Source: Colwellia echini (GTDB taxonomy: Bacteria; Pseudomonadota; Gammaproteobacteria; Enterobacterales; Alteromonadaceae). Taken from it: 64,000 nt of DNA. The translations under genes were made by a program, and so were the position numbers. Below the pieces are notes generated by a model. That model was not told the DNA's origin and searched no databases. It was given only the letters and a program-made list of their open reading frames with translations. The stretch lies in contig NZ_PJAI02000005.1 in NCBI RefSeq assembly GCF_002843355.2, positions 166,663 to 230,662 of the forward strand, in the 5' to 3' direction. Positions 9,833 to 18,752 of this stretch are shown piece by piece (the stretch's first letter is position 1; each line of letters opens with the position of its first letter).

Positions 9833-9877
9833 CTCATAACCCGAAGGTCGTCAGTTCAAATCTGGCTCCCGCAACCA
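9833..9877 (+). repeat. 3' fragment of an initiator tRNA-fMet gene, candidate attachment-site scar
   Basis: From the anticodon loop CTCATAA onward the DNA matches bacterial tRNA-fMet: anticodon stem side CCC, variable region, T stem-loop GTCAG-TTCAAAT-CTGGC, acceptor strand and encoded CCA. The 5' half (acceptor, D arm, GGG side of the anticodon stem) is absent; the preceding bases are unrelated AT-rich DNA. It cannot make a tRNA. Tyrosine integrases often cross over in the anticodon loop, which would leave exactly this remnant at the distal island end. Confidence 0.8.
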
Positions 9878-10041
9878 ATCTATATACCTATCTAAAATTC
9901 TATTTAATTCCTATAATTTTACAAAATACTCCCCTCCCTTTTTCATAAATCAACGAAATTTTAATTTTTATCCATTTGATGCCTAAAACAGTGACACAAC
10001 GAACAAAACCTTTTATCTATATAATCTAAAAAGATGACACA

Positions 10042-10066
10042 AAAAAAGCACTCTAGGTGCTTTTTT
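10042..10066. terminator. Bidirectional terminator hairpin
   Basis: AAAAAAGCAC and GTGCTTTTTT pair around a 5-nt loop, with A and T tracts on both sides. It lies 78 bp past the stop of the minus-strand BON gene. Confidence 0.8.
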
Positions 10067-10143
10067 ATCTTGTTTAATTGGCTTATTTAATCGCCTTGCC
10101 AAAACCTTACTCAGTTATTATCAATTTGAGTATTAACAGAGCG

Positions 10144-10689
10144 TTAAGCAACATCTAACTTATCAACAACCGATTTCACATCGTTGGTGTTTTTAGCAAT
10201 AGCAACGGCTAATTCTTTCACACTATCAGAACTAACTTGACCCATTAGGGTTACCACACCATTTTTAACTTCCACTTCAATATCTGAACCATTTACCTCA
10301 GATTCAAATAAAAGCTTAGTTTTTACTACGGCTTCTACTTTTGAGTCGGTTAATGCCATTAACGATTCGCTGTCTTCAGACTTTTTAGCATCTAAAACGG
10401 TTAGTTTATTGTCAACAGATTCAACCCCATCAAGACTGGCAATTAATTCTTCAGCGAGTGCTTTATCAACTTCACTATCTACCTTACCCGTTAGAATAAC
10501 TATTGAGTTTTGAACGTCGGTATTAATATCAAAAGAGTTCAAATTTCCATTAAACAATAAAGTGCTTTCCGCTTTACCGTCTATCCACGCATCTTTCGTT
10601 TTATCTTCCCAGCTATTATTTGCGTAAGCTGCTGTTGAGCCCAATGTTAATAAGGCTACTGTTACAATAGAACAAATTGACTTTTTCAT
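10144..10689 (-). CDS. Periplasmic protein with two BON domains, OsmY-like
   Basis: The 181-aa protein has a signal peptide ending at Ala-Tyr-Ala and two BON domains (about 35-100 and 112-180). Each has the GxVxxxxxxxxA pattern, seen as VILTGKVDSEVDKALAEE and VVTLMGQVSSDSVKELA. BON proteins bind phospholipid or stabilise the envelope under osmotic stress; OsmY has the same two-domain plan. AAGGAG lies 6 nt before the ATG. It appears monocistronic. Confidence 0.88.
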   Translation of the reverse strand: MKKSICSIVTVALLTLGSTAAYANNSWEDKTKDAWIDGKAESTLLFNGNLNSFDINTDVQNSIVILTGKVDSEVDKALAEELIASLDGVESVDNKLTVLDAKKSEDSESLMALTDSKVEAVVKTKLLFESEVNGSDIEVEVKNGVVTLMGQVSSDSVKELAVAIAKNTNDVKSVVDKLDVA

Positions 10690-10914
10690 AATAATCTCCT
10701 TTTAGTGAATTCACAGTAACTAAAGCCATATTTGTGCCAAATAATAATGCGTTGATATTTAAAGGATTTATAATACACTCTGTTTTTAGTTAAAACAGAG
10801 CATTGAGTTATTACATAGTTATTTGTAAAAATTACACAATAAGCTTATTAAGTGATTTTATAAGAATTTTAACTTAGGGATATTATAGGGTAATAGTTCA
10901 TACGAACTGATTAT

Positions 10915-11400
10915 TTAATCAAATATAAAAGGTTCTTTCTTTGCTTTAACTCGAATCCAATTTAAAGACGTACGGATAGATTTTCGCGAAAGTATATATT
11001 GTACAAGTTTATCTTTACCCGGAAACGGTATCAAACTTAAGCCAATGACCATAGTAATCAATCCTTGTCCTGGCAAAACTAACATAAGTAAACCGCATAG
11101 TAGTAAAAACACACCGATAATGATTTTTACAATCTGAATAACAACAGTTACACTGCTTTTTAATAAAGTTAAGTTATGGTTTTTATTAAATTTATCATCA
11201 TATTTTTTGGCACTATTGGTTTTATTAACTGCATTTTTTCGAATAAAATATCGTGTATCCATTTGAGTGATGATATAACTCATACCAATAAAATAAACAA
11301 TTGAAATACCTGTTGTTATCAAAACAGTTAACAATATAAAATCGGCATCAAAAGTAGCAATTAAGTATGTTGAAATTTCATTATAATATTCTTTAAACAC
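10915..11400 (-). CDS. Small inner-membrane protein, PGPGW-like
   Basis: The 161-aa protein has one N-terminal membrane segment (about 20-42) and a longer hydrophobic block (about 85-130) containing LVLPGQGLITMVIGLSLIPFPGK. This resembles the Pro-Gly-rich motif of the small PGPGW membrane family. The C-terminus is basic. The start is a GTG at 11400 with weak GGAA upstream. Function is unknown. It is divergent from cardiolipin synthase with about 110 bp between them. Confidence 0.6.
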   Translation of the reverse strand: MFKEYYNEISTYLIATFDADFILLTVLITTGISIVYFIGMSYIITQMDTRYFIRKNAVNKTNSAKKYDDKFNKNHNLTLLKSSVTVVIQIVKIIIGVFLLLCGLLMLVLPGQGLITMVIGLSLIPFPGKDKLVQYILSRKSIRTSLNWIRVKAKKEPFIFD

Positions 11401-11510
11401 GTTCGTTTTCCATCATTGATAGCCGGTCATTATGTTAATCAGGCTGTTAATAATAAATTAAATTTTTCATTTAACAGTAAATTTACTTAAATTGATTTAG
11501 GTTGAGCTTT

Positions 11511-12995
11511 ATGCAAATAATTGAAGCGTTGATTGACTGGATAAGTTTCCATTGGGTAACCATCATTGTTATTTTCCATGTTAGCTTATCTTTACTCACA
11601 TCTATACATGTACTTCTCTATAAAGAAAATGAACGAACTTCACTTGCTTGGATTGGTCTTGTTGTATTTTCACCAGTGATCGGAACTTTATTTTATTGGT
11701 TTTTTGGTATAAATCGTATTAAACGTTCTGCCCAAAAACAGTATCCACAATCGTTAAAAGAAACATTTCAACATGAGCCAATCGCTATTAATTTTCATGG
11801 TTTGCCACAAAATTGGCATGCCGCAATTATAGCAGGTCATGCCATTCATCCAATGAATTACCTTGATGGTAATAACATTGAGCCTCTCATTAATGGTGAT
11901 AACGCCTACCCTGCGATGATTGCAGCTATTCATAATGCTAATCGCGCTATTGTTTTATCAAGTTACATTTTTGAATATGACTCTCTTGGCCAGCAATTTG
12001 TTGATGCATTAGCCAAAGCGAATCAGCGTGGTGTAGCAATCAATGTTTTACTTGATGGCGTTGGTATTGGTTACAGCTGGCATAAATCAGATTATGCATT
12101 AAAAAAACTAGGCGTGAAAACGGCGCGCTTCTTACCTGCCATCTCCCTTACTACCGTGCGTTTTATTAACTTAAGAAATCATAGAAAAATTCTCTGTATT
12201 GATGGTGAAGTTGCTTTTATTGGCGGTATGAATATAAGCCAAGATAATGTAGTTAAGTCAGCAAAAAATCCAATTGACGATATTCATTTTAAAGTAACAG
12301 GCCCGGTTATTGATCAAATTAGTCAGGTATTTATCGAAGATTGGTTTTTTGCCACACGTGAGTTAATTGAATTTCCTCGTTTTGAGGCTTTACAAATTGC
12401 GAAGAAAAAGTCTGATACTAGCTCTGAGCTGCAAGCTAATAATGGGGCCATTGTTGCCCGAGTTATTCAAGATGGGCCTGATGAAAACCATAATAGAATT
12501 CGATGGACATTAATTAATGCGTTAGTTTCCGCACAGAAAAGTGTAAAAATAATGACCCCTTATTTTGTGCCAGACCAAGCGTTAATGAGTTATTTACACG
12601 CAGCAGCATTACGCGGCGTATCAGTAGAAATTATAGTTCCACAGCACAGTAACATACTCTTTATGGATTGGGTGATGGAAGCCAACTACCCTAGGATAAT
12701 TAAACACGGCGTTAAAATTTATAAAAACAATAGACCTTTTGATCATAGTAAGATTATGATTATTGATGACATATGGTCATTTATCGGCTCAACTAACTGG
12801 GATGCCAGAAGCCTTGAATTTAACTTTGAAATTAATATGGAATGTTTTGATCCTCAGCTCAATGAAAACCTAACGACTTTATTTACCGCTAAAAAAGAAA
12901 ATGCAACGCTGGTTGTTAAAGAATATTTAGATCCATTGTCAAGGTTTAAAAAGATACGTAATAACTTTTTCCGTTTGTTTTCACCTTATCTTTAG
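11511..12995 (+). CDS. cls: Cardiolipin synthase (phospholipase D superfamily)
   Basis: The 494-aa protein has two N-terminal membrane helices (PLDc_N) and two HKD half-sites: H224-R-K226 with D231, and H412-S-K414 with D419. The length and layout are those of bacterial Cls, which joins two phosphatidylglycerols into cardiolipin and glycerol at the inner membrane. The ATG at 11511 has AGG 9 nt upstream; an in-frame TTG at 11502 is the less likely alternative. The EEP-family gene follows in the same direction after 78 bp. Confidence 0.93.
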   Translation: MQIIEALIDWISFHWVTIIVIFHVSLSLLTSIHVLLYKENERTSLAWIGLVVFSPVIGTLFYWFFGINRIKRSAQKQYPQSLKETFQHEPIAINFHGLPQNWHAAIIAGHAIHPMNYLDGNNIEPLINGDNAYPAMIAAIHNANRAIVLSSYIFEYDSLGQQFVDALAKANQRGVAINVLLDGVGIGYSWHKSDYALKKLGVKTARFLPAISLTTVRFINLRNHRKILCIDGEVAFIGGMNISQDNVVKSAKNPIDDIHFKVTGPVIDQISQVFIEDWFFATRELIEFPRFEALQIAKKKSDTSSELQANNGAIVARVIQDGPDENHNRIRWTLINALVSAQKSVKIMTPYFVPDQALMSYLHAAALRGVSVEIIVPQHSNILFMDWVMEANYPRIIKHGVKIYKNNRPFDHSKIMIIDDIWSFIGSTNWDARSLEFNFEINMECFDPQLNENLTTLFTAKKENATLVVKEYLDPLSRFKKIRNNFFRLFSPYL

Positions 12996-13073
12996 CCTTA
13001 GCTTGAATTCAAGAACTAAAATCTAGCGCCAATATAACTTAAACCGTTTTAAATTTAAACAGGTTGTATTTAA

Positions 13074-13844
13074 ATGATTAAAAGCCGTTATAACACTGTT
13101 GAATCTTTAAAGATTATGGGAGATGCTTCAAAAGACTTTTTAGGCCCGAATATAAATATATTACTGTGGAATGTCTTTAAATGTAAAAAAACTGGTTGGC
13201 TAGAAGATTTTATAACACTCACCGAAAACAAAGATTTGGTGCTATTACAAGAAGCGGTAGTTAACTCACCTTTTGATAACCATTTTAATTTATCTAAACA
13301 GCACCAGTGGATTATGGCGCGAAGTTTTAGAGACATTCAAACCAATATAGAAACTGGCGTTAAAACAGGTTCAACAGTAGCAACCCAAGATCATTATTGT
13401 TCGGCTTCAAAACACGCAGAGCCTATTTCGAATACTAAAAAGATGCTACTCAAAACAGTATATCCTTTATGTCAATTGGGACAGGATAACTGCGAGCGGT
13501 CGTTGCTCGTCGTTAATACGCATTTGATCAATTTTGTCTCTTTTGAAAAATTTAAAGATCATTTAGATCAAATATTTAAAACATTAGCTAACCATAAAGG
13601 CCCTATGTTATTAGCAGGCGACTTTAATACATGGAATAGAAAACGCTTAAAATATTTTAAGTCATTGGCATTATCTTTTTCGTTAACTGAAGTAAAAATG
13701 ATTCGTCAACCTAAGGTAGGTCATTTATTACAGCACCTTGATCATATTTACTATCGAGGTATTGAGATAACCAATGTTCAAGTACATACTGATATTAATA
13801 CATCAGATCACTACCCAATAAGCTTATCGGTTCGTATCGATTAA
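13074..13844 (+). CDS. Endonuclease/exonuclease/phosphatase (EEP) family protein
   Basis: The 256-aa protein has the EEP motif series in order: LLWNVFK (Asn), LLQEAV (Glu, metal), LLAGDFNTWNRKR (Asp/Asn), LDHIYYRG and SDHYPISLSVRI (Asp-His). There is no signal peptide, so it is probably cytoplasmic. The family cleaves phosphodiesters in DNA, inositides or sphingolipids; the substrate cannot be read here. It follows cls and may be cotranscribed with it, hinting at lipid-related work. It converges on the MscS gene with 19 bp between stops. Confidence 0.82.
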   Translation: MIKSRYNTVESLKIMGDASKDFLGPNINILLWNVFKCKKTGWLEDFITLTENKDLVLLQEAVVNSPFDNHFNLSKQHQWIMARSFRDIQTNIETGVKTGSTVATQDHYCSASKHAEPISNTKKMLLKTVYPLCQLGQDNCERSLLVVNTHLINFVSFEKFKDHLDQIFKTLANHKGPMLLAGDFNTWNRKRLKYFKSLALSFSLTEVKMIRQPKVGHLLQHLDHIYYRGIEITNVQVHTDINTSDHYPISLSVRID

Positions 13845-13863
13845 TTTCGTATCAGTTAAAGTA

Positions 13864-15390
13864 TTAATCTAATCCAAAAAACATACTAATTTTAGTTAAC
13901 AGATGAGTTTTATTCTGTTCAATTTTTTGGTTTTGAACAGCTTCATTTAACTTATCTTTTATTGAGCTTGTTTCCACATCTCTTTTCGCTAAAATTTCAG
14001 AAATTTTGTTTACTATATTTGGCCTTTGAAGAATAATTTTCTGAAATTCATCTTTGTGTAATCGATAACTATAGACATCACTGGTAGCGATAATTGTTGC
14101 GCTTCTTGCTGCGCCGGTCATTAATCCCATTTCACCAACAAATGTGGGCGACTTAATATCAGCCACTTTACTATTCATTCCGCCTGATTCTACCCAAACT
14201 GAAGCAGTACCTTGAGTTAATATATAAAGCCAACTTGCTTTATCATTCTGGCGCATAATATTCTCGCCTTTAGAATACAATACCGACTGCAAGCCCTTTG
14301 CTAAAATAATTAGTTCGTCTTGATTTAACTCTGTTAAAAAGTCGATCTGGTTTAAAGCATTTAATCTTTGTTGTATATTTTTTTGCTCTTTTTGTGAACG
14401 TCGCTCACTATCGTCTTGATCAATAAATAATTGCGCAGCAGGAATAGCTAAAGGAATATTAGCTCGCTGTAATGCGGCATATAACCGCTTTCTTACCAAT
14501 GAGTTGGTTGGATCGTCTTCTTGGATATCAGTTAGCCAATAACGTATAGCATATTGCGCGTAGCTTTCTCTGTTGTCACTTGAAAAATCAAGACAGATAC
14601 AATTAGGTTTAGGGTGATTAGCAACATTTAATATACCTGGTTTAGCCTGTAGCGCCGCTTCAACAATATCGATAACCTGTGATGGATTGGTTCGAAAATC
14701 AACATTAAAATGCACCCACATTCTATGTTGCAGTGACTCGCCTACCCGTTTACCTAAAATAATAATATTGGCAGCTAATAAAAAGGAATTAGGCACAATA
14801 AGTGTGTCCCAATCTCTAGTTTCTATTACCGTGTGACGCCATCTAAGCTCTTGTACCTTACCTTGTGTTCCATTTTCAAGTTGGATCCAATCACCGAGGC
14901 GAATTGACTTATCAAGTTGTAATGCTACACCACCAATAATATTACCTAAAGTAGCTTGTAAACCAATGGCTAAAATGGCGGTAACAACCGCTGAGGTGGC
15001 GGCAATACTTGTGGTATCAACCCCAAAGTTACTCAGTGTTACTACCAGTAAAACAATAATTGAAAAACCAAAAATAATGTCACTGATTATAGATGGTGGA
15101 TGGTAGCCCAGGCGAGGAATAATCAATTTAAATAATAGCGTTAGGCTTAATTCGATTAAGGTTAAACTGCCTATTAAATAAATTATATTACCGGATATCA
15201 GATTTATTTGTGACCATTGAAATACTTGGGCAGCATGGAATAAACTAACCGCAATTAGATATAGTATAAGAAAAAAGCCAACACGCTTTATTTGATCATT
15301 ATTATTTGGCTCGAATGCTTTGCATAAAGCCGCGATAATAAGAAAACTGACGAGCATTATGCTTGCGGTTAGCCATGAAGTTAACGCCAC
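13864..15390 (-). CDS. MscS-type channel with C-terminal cyclic-nucleotide-binding domain (bCNG-like)
   Basis: The 508-aa protein has four hydrophobic segments (about 5-120), an MscS pore and beta domain (about 125-320) and a cyclic-nucleotide-binding domain (about 345-470). The phosphate cassette reads FVGEMGLMTGAARSATI with the conserved Glu and Arg near 422-432, so ligand binding looks intact. Start GTG with AGGAG 7 nt upstream. Channels of this plan form the bCNG group, reported to respond to cAMP better than to stretch. The adjacent upstream gene is an adenylate cyclase in the same direction (115-bp gap), a natural ligand source. Ion preference is not visible. Confidence 0.9.
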   Translation of the reverse strand: MALTSWLTASIMLVSFLIIAALCKAFEPNNNDQIKRVGFFLILYLIAVSLFHAAQVFQWSQINLISGNIIYLIGSLTLIELSLTLLFKLIIPRLGYHPPSIISDIIFGFSIIVLLVVTLSNFGVDTTSIAATSAVVTAILAIGLQATLGNIIGGVALQLDKSIRLGDWIQLENGTQGKVQELRWRHTVIETRDWDTLIVPNSFLLAANIIILGKRVGESLQHRMWVHFNVDFRTNPSQVIDIVEAALQAKPGILNVANHPKPNCICLDFSSDNRESYAQYAIRYWLTDIQEDDPTNSLVRKRLYAALQRANIPLAIPAAQLFIDQDDSERRSQKEQKNIQQRLNALNQIDFLTELNQDELIILAKGLQSVLYSKGENIMRQNDKASWLYILTQGTASVWVESGGMNSKVADIKSPTFVGEMGLMTGAARSATIIATSDVYSYRLHKDEFQKIILQRPNIVNKISEILAKRDVETSSIKDKLNEAVQNQKIEQNKTHLLTKISMFFGLD

Positions 15391-15505
15391 TGTATTTCTC
15401 CTATTTCAATTTTATAGCCGAGTGAAGTTAAGGAAAATGGAAAACATCATATCAAAATACAAATACACAAATAATATAATGAAGTCATTCTCTTAACTGT
15501 AGCTG

Positions 15506-17725
15506 CTATTTTTCCATATGGGTATAAACTCCATCCCAATCTGGGCTCATGGTTTCTTGCTCTAAAATAGCAATGCGCGATAAATACACTTGGTAAATTT
15601 TACGTTCGCTATAATGGGTTAATAACGCAGTAAAATCATCTTTTGCTTGCTGCCAGTTTTGAGCAAGGTAATGTTGATAAGCGCTTTTATAAGCCTCTGT
15701 CTCTTCGGCAAACGTAGGTAATTGTAATTGCTGCTCAGTTAGTGGTTCAAAAATAGTTATTGGCTCATTTTTACCTTTCACTTTCACGCAATCAATAAAC
15801 CTAAATTGATGGTTAGGACAAAGCAACATAGTGCTTTCACTTACTAAACATTCCACACCATAAAACTTAGTTAAACCTTCTAAGCGTGCACCTAAGTTCA
15901 CTGCATCACCCAATACAGTATAAGCACGACGATATTCAGAGCCCATGTCGCCAACGCTCATATCACCAGTATTTAAACCAATACCCACATGAATTTCCGG
16001 CAAGCCTATTTCTTTAAATTCTTCACGTAATTTAGCGGTAATCACTTGCATGTCTAATGCTGCGTTCAAGGCATTTTCTGCGTGATCTGGATCACTAAGT
16101 GGCGCGCCCCAAAATGCCATTACCATATCACCCACATATTTATCTATGGTGCCTTTATGATCAAAAATACTTTTAGTAATAGGGTTAAAGTACTTATTCA
16201 GTAAGTTTTTAAGTTCAGATGCGGTTAATGATTCTGAAATACTGGTAAAGCTTCGAATATCAGAAAACAATACCGTCATTTCTTTACGCTCACCATCAAG
16301 ATTTACCGAGTTGGGATCAGATAACATTTTATCAATATGTGCAGGTGGTACGTATTGATCAAATATACCTTTAATCATCTTGCGTTGATTGTTTTCTTTG
16401 AAAAAACCTAAACCTAAATTAAATATACCAAGTAATAAAATAAGCAATAAACTTGTGGTTAGCATTAAACTAATTTGATGTACTTGCCATAACCAAAAAT
16501 TAAACCACGTCGTTAAAAATATCAGTACCGATGCGGTTAACGTAAGTGCTAATGGACCTATAACCGGAAATACACACACACAGAATATTGCTAAAACAAT
16601 AAGAATAATACCTACTGCCGCTTCCCACCAATCGGGCTGAATAGGTAATATTTCAGGGTGTATTAATCCTTCAAAAACATTAGCATGTACTTCTACCCCA
16701 GGGTAATTAACTTCAACCGGTGTTGCCCGTAAGTCAGCTAAACCTACCGCACTTGTGCCAACAAACACAACAGCACCTTCTAACAAGCCATCAGCAACAT
16801 TGTTATGCAAAACATCGGTTGCCGAAATATAAGGAAAACTTTTACGTTTACCGCGATATGGAATTAACACCCTACCCGCTGCATCAGTTGGAATTAGTTC
16901 ATTGCCCCACCTAACCCCTGAAATTTGTTTAATATTATTACCAATATCGACCACATTTATTTCAATAGTTTCACTGAAGGTTAATAACCTAGCAGCTTCG
17001 AGAGCTATCGATGGATAGAACTTGCCGTTGTGCTCTGCAACTAACGCGGCTTTTCGAATAAAGCCATCTTTGTCAGGCGTAGAATTGATAAAACCACTTC
17101 CTGTGGTTTGTGATTGCAAAATATGAATATTACTTTCATAGTGCGGAAATGAAAGACGTATTAATTTTTTGAAGTCTACATCTTCTGTGCCACTTATAAC
17201 GGTGAGAGGTAATTCTCCTTTAGATGTTTGATTTTCGTTTTGAAATAATACTCCTAGAACAACGTCAGTTGAATCAAGGCTTTGTGAAAAGATAGTATCG
17301 GCATCTAACGAGCTTTTTAAATTAGTTAAATACGGCGGGATTTCTTGATTATTGGCTTCTAAATGTTTAGAAATTTCATCAACGGGGTTTCTTTCTGGTT
17401 CAGAAAACAAGACATCGAATACCACAACCGCTACGCCAGCATTAGCAAGTTGATTAACAAGCTCGCCAATTTTTATTCTTGACCAAGGCCAGCGCCCTTC
17501 TGCCGCTAAACTTTTTTCGTCAATATCTATAATCAGAATTGGTTGATCAGTTCGTTGTCTATCTTCTAATGTCGCTTGTAAGCGCAGATCATAAAACATC
17601 CCATCAAAACGTTCTAATAACTGTTTAACAGCAAGGCTTGATGAAAATTGTAAAAATATAACAAAAAGACTGATTAAAGCCCCTGATATCAAGGCGTAGC
17701 GATTTCGCTTAAAGTATTCAAACAC
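15506..17725 (-). CDS. CHASE2-domain class III adenylate cyclase
   Basis: The 739-aa membrane protein has an N-terminal helix, an extracytoplasmic CHASE2 sensor (about 35-350), three transmembrane helices (about 365-445) and a catalytic domain (about 478-660). Metal Asp residues are in LFSDIRSFTS and KYVGDMVM. Base-selecting Lys (DKYVGD) and Thr (YTVLGD), then VNLGARLE, fit class IIIb adenylate cyclase, so ATP to cAMP is expected. Start GTG with no strong ribosome site. A C-terminal tail (about 665-739) is helical, TPR-like. Neighbours are a cAMP-domain channel downstream and an MBL hydrolase upstream, an arrangement that suggests local cAMP signalling from an envelope stimulus. Confidence 0.92.
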   Translation of the reverse strand: MFEYFKRNRYALISGALISLFVIFLQFSSSLAVKQLLERFDGMFYDLRLQATLEDRQRTDQPILIIDIDEKSLAAEGRWPWSRIKIGELVNQLANAGVAVVVFDVLFSEPERNPVDEISKHLEANNQEIPPYLTNLKSSLDADTIFSQSLDSTDVVLGVLFQNENQTSKGELPLTVISGTEDVDFKKLIRLSFPHYESNIHILQSQTTGSGFINSTPDKDGFIRKAALVAEHNGKFYPSIALEAARLLTFSETIEINVVDIGNNIKQISGVRWGNELIPTDAAGRVLIPYRGKRKSFPYISATDVLHNNVADGLLEGAVVFVGTSAVGLADLRATPVEVNYPGVEVHANVFEGLIHPEILPIQPDWWEAAVGIILIVLAIFCVCVFPVIGPLALTLTASVLIFLTTWFNFWLWQVHQISLMLTTSLLLILLLGIFNLGLGFFKENNQRKMIKGIFDQYVPPAHIDKMLSDPNSVNLDGERKEMTVLFSDIRSFTSISESLTASELKNLLNKYFNPITKSIFDHKGTIDKYVGDMVMAFWGAPLSDPDHAENALNAALDMQVITAKLREEFKEIGLPEIHVGIGLNTGDMSVGDMGSEYRRAYTVLGDAVNLGARLEGLTKFYGVECLVSESTMLLCPNHQFRFIDCVKVKGKNEPITIFEPLTEQQLQLPTFAEETEAYKSAYQHYLAQNWQQAKDDFTALLTHYSERKIYQVYLSRIAILEQETMSPDWDGVYTHMEK

Positions 17726-17810
17726 AGTCGTTCAAGCCACAAGAGATTAGAGGATTTTTTATAAAGGTATCTTTAAAGCGAGTAAGATTCGTCATATTAA
17801 TTAAGGATTT

Positions 17811-18635
17811 TCACAGTGTGATTGATTGGCCTTCTCTACTGAGAAAAGCATTAACGTTAGATTTTATGGTGTCTATCTCATTTTGTAACTGATCTAATTG
17901 AGCATCGGTTCTTTCTGGATCATGACTATAAATAGCGAGGTTTTTAACGTTAGCTTCAATCGCTAAGTTAAGGCTCTCAGACACAAGTGAGTGTCCCCAA
18001 CCAAGTTTTAACGGTAAATCATCTTCAATGTACTGACCGTCATGTATTAATAAATCAATGTTCTCAAGAAAACTTAACCATTGCGCTTTATTTGTTAATT
18101 GCGTAGGTGAGTTAATCTCATTATCAGTAACATAAGCCACGGTTTTATCATCACATGATATTAAAAAAGCCATGCCACCATTAGGATGATTGATAGGTTT
18201 TCTACTTACTTGAAAACCATTTATGTCAATAGGTGATTCTGACCACAGAGATGTTTGAAACATAATATTCGATACCAGTGTTTCTGAGCAAATAGGTGAG
18301 TAACTACCACGCATTTGCTCAACAACGGCTTCAGGCTGATTAGGCTCAGTTACTGAAGGGTAAATATTTATATTTCTTCCTTTTTGGTACACAGGTTTAA
18401 AAAAAGGAAAACCTTGAATATGATCATAATGATTATGAGAAATAAGTAGGTAGATATCATCATTAGTTTTAATTAACTCATCACCTAACACTCGAATGCC
18501 GGTTCCTGCATCTAAGATAATTTTTCTACCGTCATTAGCTTCAACTAATACACAGGCAGTATTGCCTCCATATTTAATTGTATCTTTACCTGGCGTTGGA
18601 CAAGAGCCTCGCGTACCAAAAAAACTAACTTTCAT
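17811..18635 (-). CDS. Metallo-beta-lactamase-fold hydrolase
   Basis: The 274-aa protein has the two-metal signature SHNHYDHIQG (His-x-His-x-Asp-His), an N-terminal FFGTRGSCPTPG typical of the RNase Z/phosphodiesterase-like branch, and downstream metal residues in INHPNGG, TDNE, HDGQY and YSHDPERTD. There is no signal peptide. This branch includes cyclic-nucleotide phosphodiesterases and related esterases. Sitting between the cyclase and a surface lipoprotein, it could degrade cAMP, but this is inference. The ATG at 18635 is preferred; an in-frame TTG lies 12 nt upstream. Confidence 0.82.
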   Translation of the reverse strand: MKVSFFGTRGSCPTPGKDTIKYGGNTACVLVEANDGRKIILDAGTGIRVLGDELIKTNDDIYLLISHNHYDHIQGFPFFKPVYQKGRNINIYPSVTEPNQPEAVVEQMRGSYSPICSETLVSNIMFQTSLWSESPIDINGFQVSRKPINHPNGGMAFLISCDDKTVAYVTDNEINSPTQLTNKAQWLSFLENIDLLIHDGQYIEDDLPLKLGWGHSLVSESLNLAIEANVKNLAIYSHDPERTDAQLDQLQNEIDTIKSNVNAFLSREGQSITL

Positions 18636-18660
18636 AATAAATCTCAACCTGATGAATACT

Positions 18661-18720
18661 AATTAACTCTAACTACCTTTAACTAACTTTAATCAACTGT
18701 AATTAATTCTAATCAACTCT
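18661..18720. repeat. Six tandem 10-bp repeats
   Basis: Exactly six units of consensus AAYYAAYTCT fill 18661-18720 (for example AATTAACTCT, AACTAACTTT, AATCAACTCT). The period is about one helical turn. They lie in the 117-bp gap between the MBL hydrolase start and the large lipoprotein stop. Purpose unknown. Confidence 0.8.
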
Positions 18721-18752
18721 AAAAACGTTATGTGCAAACCTAATTTATAAGG

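Larger units (their letters stand above)
9250..10143. other. Gene-poor island border region
   Basis: This 894-bp stretch has no intact gene. It holds a short readable minus-strand fragment (9390-9572), a 45-nt tRNA 3' fragment (9833-9877) and a terminator hairpin (10042-10066). The pattern fits decayed DNA at the edge of an integrated element. Confidence 0.5.

Noticed and set aside
9786..9877. A functional tRNA-fMet gene
   Set aside because: Only the part from the anticodon loop to CCA is present; the acceptor 5' strand, D arm and GGG side of the anticodon stem are missing.
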